Origin: Candidatus Methylacidiphilales bacterium
Lineage (GTDB): Bacteria > Pseudomonadota > Gammaproteobacteria > JASGCS01
Reading direction: 5' to 3'
Assembly (NCBI GenBank): GCA_030054035.1
Contig: JASGCS010000003.1
Coordinates: 42,047-106,046 of the forward strand
Length of the DNA: 64,000 nt
Positions 1-8,280 of the stretch are shown here, in pieces (the stretch's first letter is position 1; every line of letters starts with the position of its first letter). Made by a program: the position numbers and the translations under genes. The notes beneath the pieces are model-generated. The model was not told the origin of the DNA. It ran no database searches and saw only the letters and a program-made list of their open reading frames with translations.

Positions 1-135
1 TGCTTGCACTAGAAAGTAATAATAAAAGCAATAACAAAGGCGGAGTGCTTGCGCTAGAAAGTAATAATAAAAGCAATAACAAAGGCGGAGTGCTTGCACT
101 AGAAAGTAATAATAAAAGCAATAACAAAGGCGGAG
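1..135 (+). repeat. 45-bp tandem repeat inside a coding frame, three copies
   Basis: Three head-to-tail 45-bp units lie at 1-45, 46-90 and 91-135. They are nearly identical; the visible difference is a G/A change in the ninth base. A fourth, diverged start of a unit follows at 136. The unit length is a multiple of three, so copy-number change would keep the frame. Each unit encodes a 15-residue segment, VLALESNNKSNNKGG. The array runs off the left edge, so the copy number is unknown. Confidence 0.9.
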
Positions 136-371
136 TGCTTGCGCTTGATAGTTATCATAAAGGTGAACTTCTTTCACAAGGTTTTTTTGGTAATAAACCT
201 ATTCCTAAAGAAGAGTTTGACAAGCCCTTTACCAGCAACCATCTCAGCTACCTACTTCAGCAAAAAATCATTGATGGATATGCAAAAAATTCAAGTGAAA
301 TAGTATTTTATAAAAATCATCATACACTTTATAGGCGTCCATTACAGGCTACAGATACCTGTTGTGATTAA
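3..371 (+). CDS. 3' end of a repeat-containing protein of unknown function (5' partial)
   Basis: The frame is open from base 3 to the stop at 369-371, and the true start lies left of the window. A GTG at 45 is only a repeat codon and is not a convincing start. The visible protein has Asn/Lys/Ser-rich 15-residue repeats followed by about 75 non-repetitive residues (GELLSQGFFGNKPIPKEEF onward) ending in a Cys-Cys-Asp. I do not recognise the family. It sits just upstream of a type I restriction operon on the same strand, so it may belong to the defence island. The repeat looks like a low-complexity linker or a phase-variable length region; that is inference. Confidence 0.5.
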   Translation, partial: LALESNNKSNNKGGVLALESNNKSNNKGGVLALESNNKSNNKGGVLALDSYHKGELLSQGFFGNKPIPKEEFDKPFTSNHLSYLLQQKIIDGYAKNSSEIVFYKNHHTLYRRPLQATDTCCD

Positions 372-420
372 ACGATTCTCCCCACCCAACAGCGTGGATT
401 CGTACCCTCTATTTGGTCGT

Positions 421-426
421 TATAAT
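421..426 (+). promoter_or_regulatory. Candidate -10 box for the restriction operon
   Basis: A perfect TATAAT lies at 421-426, which puts a transcription start near 433, just ahead of the ATG at 455. No good -35 hexamer is visible 16-18 bp upstream. The box argues against translation from the TTG at 413, because that codon would lie upstream of the transcript start. Confidence 0.35.
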
Positions 427-454
427 ATATAAGAATGTTCAAATAGATATAGTC

Positions 455-2953
455 ATGAAAGATAAGCTTAAGAAAAACAATGAAGCCACAGCGCGAATAA
501 AAATAAATAAACTGCTTGAGCAAGCTGGATGGCGACTTAATGATTCAGAAAAAAGTAGAGCGAATGTTATACTTGAAGCAGGTGTGCGACTTCAAGACGC
601 AGGAGATAATTATGAAAAAACAATAAATGGGTATATAGATTATTTACTTTTAGACGATAATAATTATCCTCTTTGCGTACTTGAGGCAAAAAGCAGCAAC
701 ATTCATCCACTATCTCCAAAAGAGACTCAAGCACGCCCATATGCGAAAGGAAAAAACTGCCGATTTGTGATTTTATCAAATGGAGATTCCCATTACTTTT
801 GGGATATTGAATCTGGAAACCCAGAAATTATTACAGAATTTCCAACACAAGCGACATTACTTCACCGTATAAAAAATAAATACAACACATCAGATCTTGT
901 TTCTGAAATTATTGATAGTAAATATTTAGAACCAAAGAAAACCCTACGAGGGTATCAAGTTGAGGCTATTCACGCTATTCAAAAGGCCGCTAAAGAAGGA
1001 AAGAGAAGATTCCTCTTGGAAATGGCGACAGGTGCAGGTAAGACGACGACATCTGGGGCTATTTGTAAGTTATTTCTCCGTACTGGTAATGCTAGCCGTA
1101 TTCTTTTCCTGGTTGATCGTATTGAGTTAGAAACACAAGCTTTAAATGCACTCAAGAATTTATTTGATGGGCAATATTTTGTTGAAAAATTCAAAGATGG
1201 TAATTGGGATCGTGGTCACATTGTGATTTCTACTGTACAGACACTGTTGGCTGGTAACAAATATCGTGAATATTTTTCACCAACAGATTTTGATCTCGTT
1301 ATTTCTGATGAAGCGCATCGTTCTATAGGCAGTAATTCACGAGCAGTATTTGAATATTTTCTAGGCTATAAGTTAGGTCTTACTGCAACACCGAAGGATT
1401 ATCTTAAGGGCGTGGATGAAAGAGAGTTAATAAAGAAAAATATAAAAGCTTATGAGTATAGAAATTTAAGGGATACCTACACTACTTTTTCTTGTGAGGA
1501 CGGCATTCCTACATACAGGTATGACCTTAGAAAAGGTGTTGCGGATAATTTTCTAATCAATCCCTTTGTTATTGATGCTCGCACGGAAATTACTACAGAG
1601 CTAATTTCTAAAGAAGGTTACTCTATGCAAGTTGAAAATGAAGATGGTGGAATAGACGATGTATTTTACTTTGCGAAAGATTTTGAGAAAAAATTCTTCA
1701 ATGACGATACTAATCGTGTATTCTGCGAAACAATCTTGAATAACGGACTCCTAGACCCACTAACTAATGAATTTGGCAAGACGCTTGTTTTTTGTGTGAG
1801 TAAATCCCATGCATCAGATATTGTAAATCTATTAAATTCTTTAGCCGATAAAAAATGGCCAAATAAATATCAAAGTAATTTTGCCATTCAAGTAACAAGT
1901 GGTATTGGCGAAGAGCATAAATACACAAAGGATTTTGCAAACAATAGACTTAAAGAGAAGTCACAATTTGCCCATGATACTCATCCAGACTATAACACTT
2001 CAAAGGCTCGTATTTGTGTAACAGTAGGCATGATGACAACTGGTTATGATTGCCCAGACTTATTAAATATTGTATTGCTTCGCCCTATATTTTCCCCTAC
2101 CGACTTTATACAGATGAAAGGCCGTGGAACTAGAAAGTATACTTTTCTTTATCAAGAAACAGGAGAAAGTAAAACAAAAGATAAATTTATCCTTCTTGAT
2201 TTCTTTGCTAACTGTCAATATTTTGAAAAAGATTTTGACTACAATAAGAAAATAACCTTACCTATTTCTAAAGACGGCACTAAAAACTCACTTAAAGACC
2301 CAACTCCAAATACAACTAATATCCTAGACAGCGTAGATGCAGAAACACCAGATACTATCGCAACAATAACACAAATATACATTGGGGTAGAAGGAATGAA
2401 AATTGACAGAAGTTTGTATCCTTACCAACAGTTTGAGCAAGTGATACAAGAAAGTAAGACTCTTAAGAGAATAAAAGAAGAGCAGGGACTAGATGGACTT
2501 GAGGAGTATATTAAAGCCGAGGTATTTAATAAACCTACTGAGTATTGGAGTGCAGAAATGATTCGGCAATCTTACGAAAGGGAATATCAAACTAAGAGAA
2601 AAATTAGCCTAATGGAAATGATCCTCAAAGCTCTCGGAATGCAGAATGATTTCAAGAGTAGAGATGAAAGGGTAAACGAAGAATATCAAAAATTTATTGA
2701 TATCCAGAGACCACAGATAGCAGAAGATCAAGTTGAACAAGTAACCATACTTAAAAAATTCTTTGAGACTTTTGTTTCAGATCCCATATTCAGAGGTATG
2801 ATTAACAAGAAAGAATATGCAGGTATTTCCGTATATCCATCCTTCAATATGCAAGAGTTGCAGGTTCTGGGTGATTTAATTGAAGATGCGTCAAACTATG
2901 CCAATGAATATCTTCAAAGAGAAATGGCTGAATTTGATTGGGAGAATAAATAA
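455..2953 (+). CDS. hsdR: Type I restriction enzyme, R (endonuclease/translocase) subunit
   Basis: This is the motor and nuclease subunit of a type I restriction-modification enzyme, which cuts unmodified DNA after ATP-driven translocation. The N-terminus carries a PD-(D/E)xK-like nuclease pattern: Asp in YIDYLL near residue 60 and Glu-Ala-Lys near 76. Helicase motifs follow in order: Walker A MATGAGKT (about 190), DEAH (about 284), the GLTATP motif III, and QMKGRGTRKY motif VI (about 552). The C-terminal part resembles the EcoEI-R type C-terminal domain. An upstream in-frame TTG at 413 would add 14 residues, but ATG 455 is preferred because of the TATAAT at 421. Its stop shares a base with the start of the next gene (TAATG), indicating coupled translation. 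At 832 residues it is on the short side for HsdR. Confidence 0.9.
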   Translation: MKDKLKKNNEATARIKINKLLEQAGWRLNDSEKSRANVILEAGVRLQDAGDNYEKTINGYIDYLLLDDNNYPLCVLEAKSSNIHPLSPKETQARPYAKGKNCRFVILSNGDSHYFWDIESGNPEIITEFPTQATLLHRIKNKYNTSDLVSEIIDSKYLEPKKTLRGYQVEAIHAIQKAAKEGKRRFLLEMATGAGKTTTSGAICKLFLRTGNASRILFLVDRIELETQALNALKNLFDGQYFVEKFKDGNWDRGHIVISTVQTLLAGNKYREYFSPTDFDLVISDEAHRSIGSNSRAVFEYFLGYKLGLTATPKDYLKGVDERELIKKNIKAYEYRNLRDTYTTFSCEDGIPTYRYDLRKGVADNFLINPFVIDARTEITTELISKEGYSMQVENEDGGIDDVFYFAKDFEKKFFNDDTNRVFCETILNNGLLDPLTNEFGKTLVFCVSKSHASDIVNLLNSLADKKWPNKYQSNFAIQVTSGIGEEHKYTKDFANNRLKEKSQFAHDTHPDYNTSKARICVTVGMMTTGYDCPDLLNIVLLRPIFSPTDFIQMKGRGTRKYTFLYQETGESKTKDKFILLDFFANCQYFEKDFDYNKKITLPISKDGTKNSLKDPTPNTTNILDSVDAETPDTIATITQIYIGVEGMKIDRSLYPYQQFEQVIQESKTLKRIKEEQGLDGLEEYIKAEVFNKPTEYWSAEMIRQSYEREYQTKRKISLMEMILKALGMQNDFKSRDERVNEEYQKFIDIQRPQIAEDQVEQVTILKKFFETFVSDPIFRGMINKKEYAGISVYPSFNMQELQVLGDLIEDASNYANEYLQREMAEFDWENK

Positions 2954-5352
2954 TGCTTAACACAACCATTAAGCAACAAATCAATACAGTAAGAGATACT
3001 CTTGTTGGTAAGATTCCAGATCCAAAGGGGCAAATTGACCAAATAACCAACGCACTCATCTATAAATTTATGGATGATCTTGACACGCAGTCATGCGCAC
3101 TACCAGGTGGCAAGGCAAGTTTTTTCACGGGAGACCTAAAACCCTATGCATGGCATAAGCTATTTAATCTAAAATTATCTAACCAAGATAAGGCTGATTT
3201 ATATATTATAGGTATTGAAAAACTTTCAACAGCAAAACATTTACCTGTGCTTTTTCAAGATATTTATAAAGACGCCTTTTTGCCGTTCCGTGCACCAGAT
3301 ACTATTGCGTTGTTTTTAAATGAAATCAATAAATTTGGCTATCAACACAGCGAAGACCTAGGTAATGCTTTTGAATACCTGCTCTCCATCATGGGCTCGC
3401 AAGGTGACGCAGGGCAATTCCGCACCCCTAGGAACATTATTGAGTTCATTGTCGACGCAGTTAATCCAACAAAAGACGAGACTATCTTAGACCCTGCCTG
3501 CGGAACAGCTGGATTTCTAGTAGAAGCATATAAGCATATTACAAAAGACAAAAAGCTAAATCCAAAAGAAATGCAAGAACTTGCAAAACATATTCACGGT
3601 GTAGATATAGCCCCTGAAATGGCAAAGATTGCCAGAGTAAACCTCTACCTCCACGGATTCAAAACACCTTTAATAACAGAAAATGACACACTCACCGATG
3701 AAAAACTTTGGGGCACTAAATACGATGTCATATTAGCCAATCCACCATTCATGACACCAAAAGGTGGAATAGTACCTCACGACAAATTCAGTGTAAATTC
3801 AAATCGGGCAGAGGTACTATTTACCGACTATATCGCAGAACATCTAAAACTAACAGGAAGAGCTGGCATAGTCATCCCAGAAGGTATCATTTTTCAATCT
3901 GGTAAAGTTTATAAACAACTTCGCAAGATGTTAGTTGATGATAATTATTTATCCGCAGTGATTTCATTGCCAGCAGGCGTATTCAACCCATACAGCGGAG
4001 TAAAAACCTCCATACTCCTCCTTGACCGCAAACACGCAGCACAAAATAAGGAAATATTATTTATCAAGGTTAATAATGATGGGTTTGATTTAGGCGCACA
4101 AAGGCGAGAAATAAATAAAAATGATTTGCCAGCAGCTTTAGAAATACTGGATAAATGGAAAACTAACGAGAAAGTAGAAAACAAAATAGCAGTGTATGTA
4201 GAAAAAACCAAGATTGCCGAAAACGGGGATTATAATCTATCTGGTGATCGTTATCGTGCAACAAACAATTACACTAATGCTAAATGGCCTATGGTTAAGT
4301 TGGGGGAAATTGCAGAAATTATGAAAGGCTCTGCGATAACAAAAAAAGACACACAGCTAGGAAATATTCCAGTAATTGCTGGCGGACAAGAACCTGCTTA
4401 TTATCACAATAAATCAAACAGAACAGGCGACATAATAACTGTTAGTGCTTCAGGAGCTTATGCTGGCTTTGTAAATTATTTCACTATTCCAATCTTTGCT
4501 TCCGATTGTTCAACAATACAAACAAAGGATGATAGTAAGGTACTTACGAGATATCTTTTTGGCATTCTTAAATCGAAACAAAATTCTTTATATGAATTTC
4601 AGCAAGGTGGCGGCCAACCACATGTTTATCCAACTGATTTGAAAACAATATTAATCCCTCTCCCACCTCTTGAAATCCAAGAGCTAGTCGTCGCAGAGCT
4701 GGACAGTTATGCAGGCATCATCGCAGGAGCCAAACAAATCATCAAAAACTGGAAACCAAAAATTGACATTGATCCGGAGTGGGAGATGGTTAAATTGGGT
4801 GAATTTTGCAAAATTGAAAGGGGTGCATCTCCTCGCCCAATAGACAAGTTTATGACTGATGATCCAAATGGTTATAATTGGGTAAAAATTGGAGATACCA
4901 AAAACGCTGATAAATATATTACACAAACGGCAGAAAAAGTAACTAAAGAGGGAGCGGAAAAATCCCGCAAAGTTTTTGTAGATGATTTTGTGCTTTCAAA
5001 TTCAATGAGTTTTGGACGACCATACATAATGAAAATTGAGGGCTATATTCATGACGGCTGGTTAAGATTAAGCGAAGATCCTAATAAAATTGAGAAGGAT
5101 TATCTCTATTATATTTTGAGTTCTGATTTCGTAATTGAGCAATTTGAAAATGCTGCAACGGGTGGAGTGGTTAGAAACCTGAATTCAGAATTAGTGAGAA
5201 AAGTTGAAATTCCTCTCCCACCTCTCACAATCCAAAAACAAATCGTAGAAAAAATTGAAGCAGAGCGCACTCTCGTCGAATCCTCCAAAAAGCTAATTGA
5301 TATATACGAACAAAAAACCAAAGAAGCGATTGCTAAACTTTGGTCAGAATAA
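2953..5352 (+). CDS. hsdM: Type I restriction-modification M-S fusion (methyltransferase plus specificity)
   Basis: One 799-residue polypeptide joins the adenine methyltransferase and the DNA-recognition subunit of the type I enzyme. The HsdM part has the N-terminal helical domain, the SAM-binding motif DPACGTAGF (about 180) and the catalytic NPPF (about 262). From about residue 443 two HsdS-like target-recognition domains follow. Each starts with a W-x-MVKLGE-like phrase and ends in the conserved spacer helix LPPLxIQ (about 570 and 756). Two TRDs would specify a bipartite asymmetric site. The start overlaps the hsdR stop by one base. Type I M and S subunits are usually separate genes. I see no stop or frameshift at the junction, so the fusion looks intended rather than a sequencing artefact. 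Confidence 0.88.
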   Translation: MLNTTIKQQINTVRDTLVGKIPDPKGQIDQITNALIYKFMDDLDTQSCALPGGKASFFTGDLKPYAWHKLFNLKLSNQDKADLYIIGIEKLSTAKHLPVLFQDIYKDAFLPFRAPDTIALFLNEINKFGYQHSEDLGNAFEYLLSIMGSQGDAGQFRTPRNIIEFIVDAVNPTKDETILDPACGTAGFLVEAYKHITKDKKLNPKEMQELAKHIHGVDIAPEMAKIARVNLYLHGFKTPLITENDTLTDEKLWGTKYDVILANPPFMTPKGGIVPHDKFSVNSNRAEVLFTDYIAEHLKLTGRAGIVIPEGIIFQSGKVYKQLRKMLVDDNYLSAVISLPAGVFNPYSGVKTSILLLDRKHAAQNKEILFIKVNNDGFDLGAQRREINKNDLPAALEILDKWKTNEKVENKIAVYVEKTKIAENGDYNLSGDRYRATNNYTNAKWPMVKLGEIAEIMKGSAITKKDTQLGNIPVIAGGQEPAYYHNKSNRTGDIITVSASGAYAGFVNYFTIPIFASDCSTIQTKDDSKVLTRYLFGILKSKQNSLYEFQQGGGQPHVYPTDLKTILIPLPPLEIQELVVAELDSYAGIIAGAKQIIKNWKPKIDIDPEWEMVKLGEFCKIERGASPRPIDKFMTDDPNGYNWVKIGDTKNADKYITQTAEKVTKEGAEKSRKVFVDDFVLSNSMSFGRPYIMKIEGYIHDGWLRLSEDPNKIEKDYLYYILSSDFVIEQFENAATGGVVRNLNSELVRKVEIPLPPLTIQKQIVEKIEAERTLVESSKKLIDIYEQKTKEAIAKLWSE

Positions 5353-5358
5353 ATATGT

Positions 5359-6108
5359 ATGAAAACTGATCATCTCATTCTTAAAATTGTCAATAGATGG
5401 ATTGGTGTTAGTGGCGGGTATTTGGGATTGCCTGAAAATAGGCGTTTTACATATTATACCCATAAGACATTTTATCCAGAATATTGCAGTCTAGATAAGG
5501 ATCCTTATCTGCTTTCTGGAACAACGAAAGATAAGTTTATTAAAATATTTGAATTATCAACTCCAAGAGAAAAGGCTAAGATTATACGTGGTGTAATTGA
5601 AAAATTTCCTATATGTGAAGAAGTTAAAGAGAGAACAAATTCACTTAAAAATGAGTTGTTAGAGGAAGCTAAAAAATTAGAAAAAGAAGATTATATTAGC
5701 ACCCCAGATATTAAAGAAGGGCATATATTGGAATTAATTAAGGATGCCGATGCGCTCAAACAAAATAGAAATGCAAGTAGTGCCTTGGATCGTTTGCATA
5801 CAGCATTTCATGGTTATTTAAGGGAGTTGTGCGATGATGAAGATATATCACATAAGGAGGGAGACGGGCTAGTCTATTTGATGAAACAACTTCAATGCAA
5901 GCACCCAAAACTTAAAGTGAAGATAAAATCTCAAGAGACCCAAAACATAATAAATAATCTAGTCTCCATTTGTGATTCACTTAATCCTATGCGTAATCAA
6001 GCAAGTCGAGCTCATCCAAATAAGATTGTTGCAGATGAACCTGAAGCGGTTCTTGTGATAAATTCAATAGTAACGATAGTAACCTATTTGTCAGCAAAAT
6101 TGAAATAA
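5359..6108 (+). CDS. Abortive-infection family protein (Abi_C domain)
   Basis: A 249-residue protein starts 6 bp after the M-S fusion and is probably cotranscribed with the restriction genes. The C-terminal half (about 140-249) matches the Abi_C pattern: a HTAFHGYLRELC helix, then HPKLKVKI, and a final segment with LNPMRNQASRAHPN, whose RxxxxxH-type helix recalls HEPN-like RNases. The N-terminal half is charged and unassigned. Proteins of this family are found in phage-exclusion loci. The biochemical activity here is inference. A 19-bp sequence covering the start region (5355-5373) recurs with two changes just after the gene (6113-6131). Confidence 0.7.
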   Translation: MKTDHLILKIVNRWIGVSGGYLGLPENRRFTYYTHKTFYPEYCSLDKDPYLLSGTTKDKFIKIFELSTPREKAKIIRGVIEKFPICEEVKERTNSLKNELLEEAKKLEKEDYISTPDIKEGHILELIKDADALKQNRNASSALDRLHTAFHGYLRELCDDEDISHKEGDGLVYLMKQLQCKHPKLKVKIKSQETQNIINNLVSICDSLNPMRNQASRAHPNKIVADEPEAVLVINSIVTIVTYLSAKLK

Positions 6109-6125
6109 CATCATGTATGAAGATT

Positions 6126-6280
6126 GATCATGCCCCATCGTCTGTACAATATTAATGATTAGATTAATGGTCTTGCAAACCTACCGCACTTCAGAATTGC
6201 ACAGGTGATTGATACTTGAGAGCACTGTGTGGTCATACCTAATTGATATACTTCTAATTGTTACTAATCTTTTCTCTATA
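6126..6280 (+). mobile_element. Decayed IS3-family end fragment (copy 1)
   Basis: From TGATCATGCCCCATCGTCTGT onward the sequence is a diverged copy of the left end of the element at 9029: the terminal repeat, the intervening bases and the last codons of the minus-strand transposase. Similarity ends near 6280, where the type III restriction relic begins. No intact reading frame remains. It is one of at least two remnants of the same element flanking the ATPase/RloB-like genes, both in the same orientation. Confidence 0.65.
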
Positions 6281-6285
6281 TCAAC

Positions 6286-6700
6286 AATTAGAATATTGAA
6301 AGATGAATTTGATATGTATCTTTTGAATAATGCAATTGATGTCTTTGGTATAGAGTATCAAAAAGTAACAAACACTTTTCATCCAACAAAACATACCAAC
6401 GCAAAAGGAGAAGTGGTGAATGAAATCAATACCTATAATGTTGGAATACTGTATTCTGATGAAGCGGTAGCAACCAATTATTTATTTGATAATATTTTTT
6501 TAAGACAGCGAATTAGAGAAAAACAATATTAAAACAACTATTTCTGAAGTAATTATTTTTACCATAATTCCGAAAAATCTATCAAGATACCAGTGGCAGG
6601 AGGGAAAAGATATTCCCCTGATTATGCATATGTTTTAAATATTGAGAATGGAGAGAAAAAACTATATTTCATCGTAGAAACAAAAATATTGGCGATTTAA
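6286..6700 (+). pseudogene. Relic of a type III restriction enzyme Res subunit (C-terminal part)
   Basis: Read across frames, this stretch recalls the C-terminal region of type III Res subunits. One frame gives NNAIDVFGIEYQ and HPTKHTNAKGEVVNEI, stopping at 6532. A second frame gives ISEVIIFTIIPKN near 6540-6585. A third gives IKIPVAGGKRYSPDYAYVL and LYFIVETK, ending in a stop at 6698. The known family has this order: a phrase around IPxxxSIxIPVAGG, then SPD, then VETK. At least two frameshifts and the missing N-terminal helicase and C-terminal end make it a dead fragment. The apparent ORF 6209-6532 is a chimera of the IS remnant and this relic. Confidence 0.6.
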
Positions 6701-6739
6701 TTAGAGTGATAACTAAACAGTATCAAATTAATATAAAAG

Positions 6740-6767
6740 TTACCTTACCACTTTACCAGTACCAAAC
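6740..6767. repeat. Orphan IS-end-like sequence
   Basis: TTACCTTACCACTTTACC followed by AGTACCAAAC resembles the terminal repeat of the IS3-family element at 9505-9533, especially the ACCTT start and the GTACCAAA end. It is degenerate and has no attached element. The rest of 6701-6936 is very AT-rich and contains only the hairpin and promoter listed separately. Confidence 0.35.
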
Positions 6768-6781
6768 CTCGTTGAAAAAAC

Positions 6782-6824
6782 GCCCCATTTAAGGCTCGAA
6801 GATCACCTCAAATGGGGCATTTCT
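6782..6824 (+). terminator. Hairpin, possible rho-independent terminator
   Basis: Arms GCCCCATTTAAGG (6782-6794) and CCTCAAATGGGGC (6806-6818) pair with one mismatch around an 11-base loop, followed by a short T-rich run (ATTTCT). The U-tract is weak. It lies between the type III relic and the ATPase gene and could separate their transcripts. Confidence 0.5.
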
Positions 6825-6875
6825 ACTTAGCATAAATTAGTCATTTTCATTTTGCATTAATATAACATAATTACG

Positions 6876-6905
6876 TTGATTTATAGTTATAATATATGTT
6901 AAAAT
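6876..6905 (+). promoter_or_regulatory. Candidate sigma-70 promoter for the ATPase/RloB-like pair
   Basis: TTGATT at 6876-6881 is separated by 17-18 bp from TTAAAA or TAAAAT at 6899-6905, about 32 bp before the GTG start at 6937. A TATAAT at 6887 also occurs inside this AT-rich stretch. The match is modest, and AT-richness inflates chance hits. Confidence 0.3.
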
Positions 6906-6936
6906 AAATAAAATAACAATTAAAAAACAAAAATCT

Positions 6937-8277
6937 GTGATTCATTACCTAAAATTTAAAAATATCTATTCATTAAGAGAGGAATTTATTTTAGATTTAA
7001 GGGCAGATAGTCGCTCACCTGATTCAAATAGATATATAAAATCACAATATAACCCAGAAATAAGACTATGCAAAATCATAAATATAATGGGAGCGAATGC
7101 TTCAGGCAAATCAAACATACTTAAAATATTCAAATATATCAAATTCTTACTAGCAGATTCTTGGATCTTGTCAAAAGAAATCCAAAATCAGCAAGTGCAA
7201 CCAAATCAAACAGTACCATTTCCTTTAATAATCAAACCTTTTGTTTTAAGCACCGATCCAGTAATCCTTAATAAACCAAGTGCTATTGAAATTGCATTTG
7301 AATTAAATTCAACGCTCTTCACCTATGCAATCTCTATAAAAAATGAAATAATTCAAGAAGAAACATTGACTTCCACAAAGGCAAACAAAACAGTCATTTA
7401 TTTCAAACGAAAACTATCTGCTTCACAAGACATTCTCAAAGTAGAAATTGATAATTTGGTCAATAAACATGACCAATGGGATTTTCACAGAAAACTCAAT
7501 AATAAAAATTCTTTTATGCACACCTACTATGATGTGCTTTTAGACTATTCAATAAAATCCAATAAAAAAACTCAAGAAGTAATAGATACATTTAAAAATA
7601 AATTAGACTATGAATTATTCTTTAATTTCTGGAGTAGAAGTATTATAAATATCCCTCAAGTAGAAATTAATAAGTCGCTAACAACCTCCAATTGGGAACT
7701 TTTTGCATTTCGATTCTATGATAACCCTCAAAACATTCTCTATAAACAAAAAGCAAGAGACTACATTTCACGTTTAGATACTTCAGTTAATAATTTTTTT
7801 ACTGAAAAATATTCTAATCCTGTCTTTGGCGATCAATTTAGAATAGATTTTACTATTAATAAAGATGGCACAGATTTTAGACTCAATTATGCAGATATGT
7901 CTTCTGGCACTAAATCCCTTCTCCTTCTATTAGGGGCATGGTTTTTTGCATTAGATAATAACCTTCCGATCATTTTAGATAACTTTGATAGTGATCTTCA
8001 TCCAGATATCATCAGCGAGCTTATAGACCACTTCTGTTCGTATGATAATCCCCCTTCAAACAGCCAACTCATCATTGCGGGTCATGCTTATACTCTCCTT
8101 AATCAATTAGACAAATACCTTCACTACTTCACAAATAAAAACAATGAGCAAGAAACCATATTATTCAGATTATCAGATTACAAAACAGTGGAACATCAAG
8201 TCTCACCACGCACCGATGATAACTATTATAAAAAATATAGAAGTGGTAACTATGGAGCAAAACCATACATTACTTAA
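6937..8277 (+). CDS. AAA/ABC-type ATPase, RloA-like defence protein
   Basis: A 446-residue single-chain ATPase of the AAA_15/AAA_21 (OLD/SMC-like) group. Walker A GANASGKS is near residue 51, the signature-like MSSGTKS near 318, and a Walker B-type PIILDNFDSDLHP near 344. The family normally has Asp-Glu in Walker B, but here the residue after the Asp is Asn. A GHA follows where the H-loop histidine is expected. The second gene starts within 4 bp of this stop, so the two are translationally linked. In related defence loci such ATPases act as sensors for a partner nuclease. The GTG start at 6937 begins the usual MxxLxFKNIxS opening. Exact substrate is unknown. Confidence 0.75.
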   Translation: MIHYLKFKNIYSLREEFILDLRADSRSPDSNRYIKSQYNPEIRLCKIINIMGANASGKSNILKIFKYIKFLLADSWILSKEIQNQQVQPNQTVPFPLIIKPFVLSTDPVILNKPSAIEIAFELNSTLFTYAISIKNEIIQEETLTSTKANKTVIYFKRKLSASQDILKVEIDNLVNKHDQWDFHRKLNNKNSFMHTYYDVLLDYSIKSNKKTQEVIDTFKNKLDYELFFNFWSRSIINIPQVEINKSLTTSNWELFAFRFYDNPQNILYKQKARDYISRLDTSVNNFFTEKYSNPVFGDQFRIDFTINKDGTDFRLNYADMSSGTKSLLLLLGAWFFALDNNLPIILDNFDSDLHPDIISELIDHFCSYDNPPSNSQLIIAGHAYTLLNQLDKYLHYFTNKNNEQETILFRLSDYKTVEHQVSPRTDDNYYKKYRSGNYGAKPYIT

Positions 8278-8280
8278 TTG

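Noticed and set aside
1-135. CRISPR-like repeat array
   Set aside because: The 45-bp units abut directly with no unique spacers, and they lie in an open reading frame.
413-454. Upstream TTG start for hsdR
   Set aside because: It lies before the TATAAT at 421-426, so it would probably be outside the transcript; the ATG at 455 fits better.
5359-5400. IS end inside the Abi_C gene start
   Set aside because: The TGATCAT and TTAAAATTGTCAA phrases weakly recall the IS ends but lie in conserved-looking coding sequence and need gaps to align.
6209-6532. 107-residue plus-strand ORF as a real gene
   Set aside because: Its first third is antisense to an IS remnant and the rest is a frameshifted type III Res fragment; it is a chance fusion.
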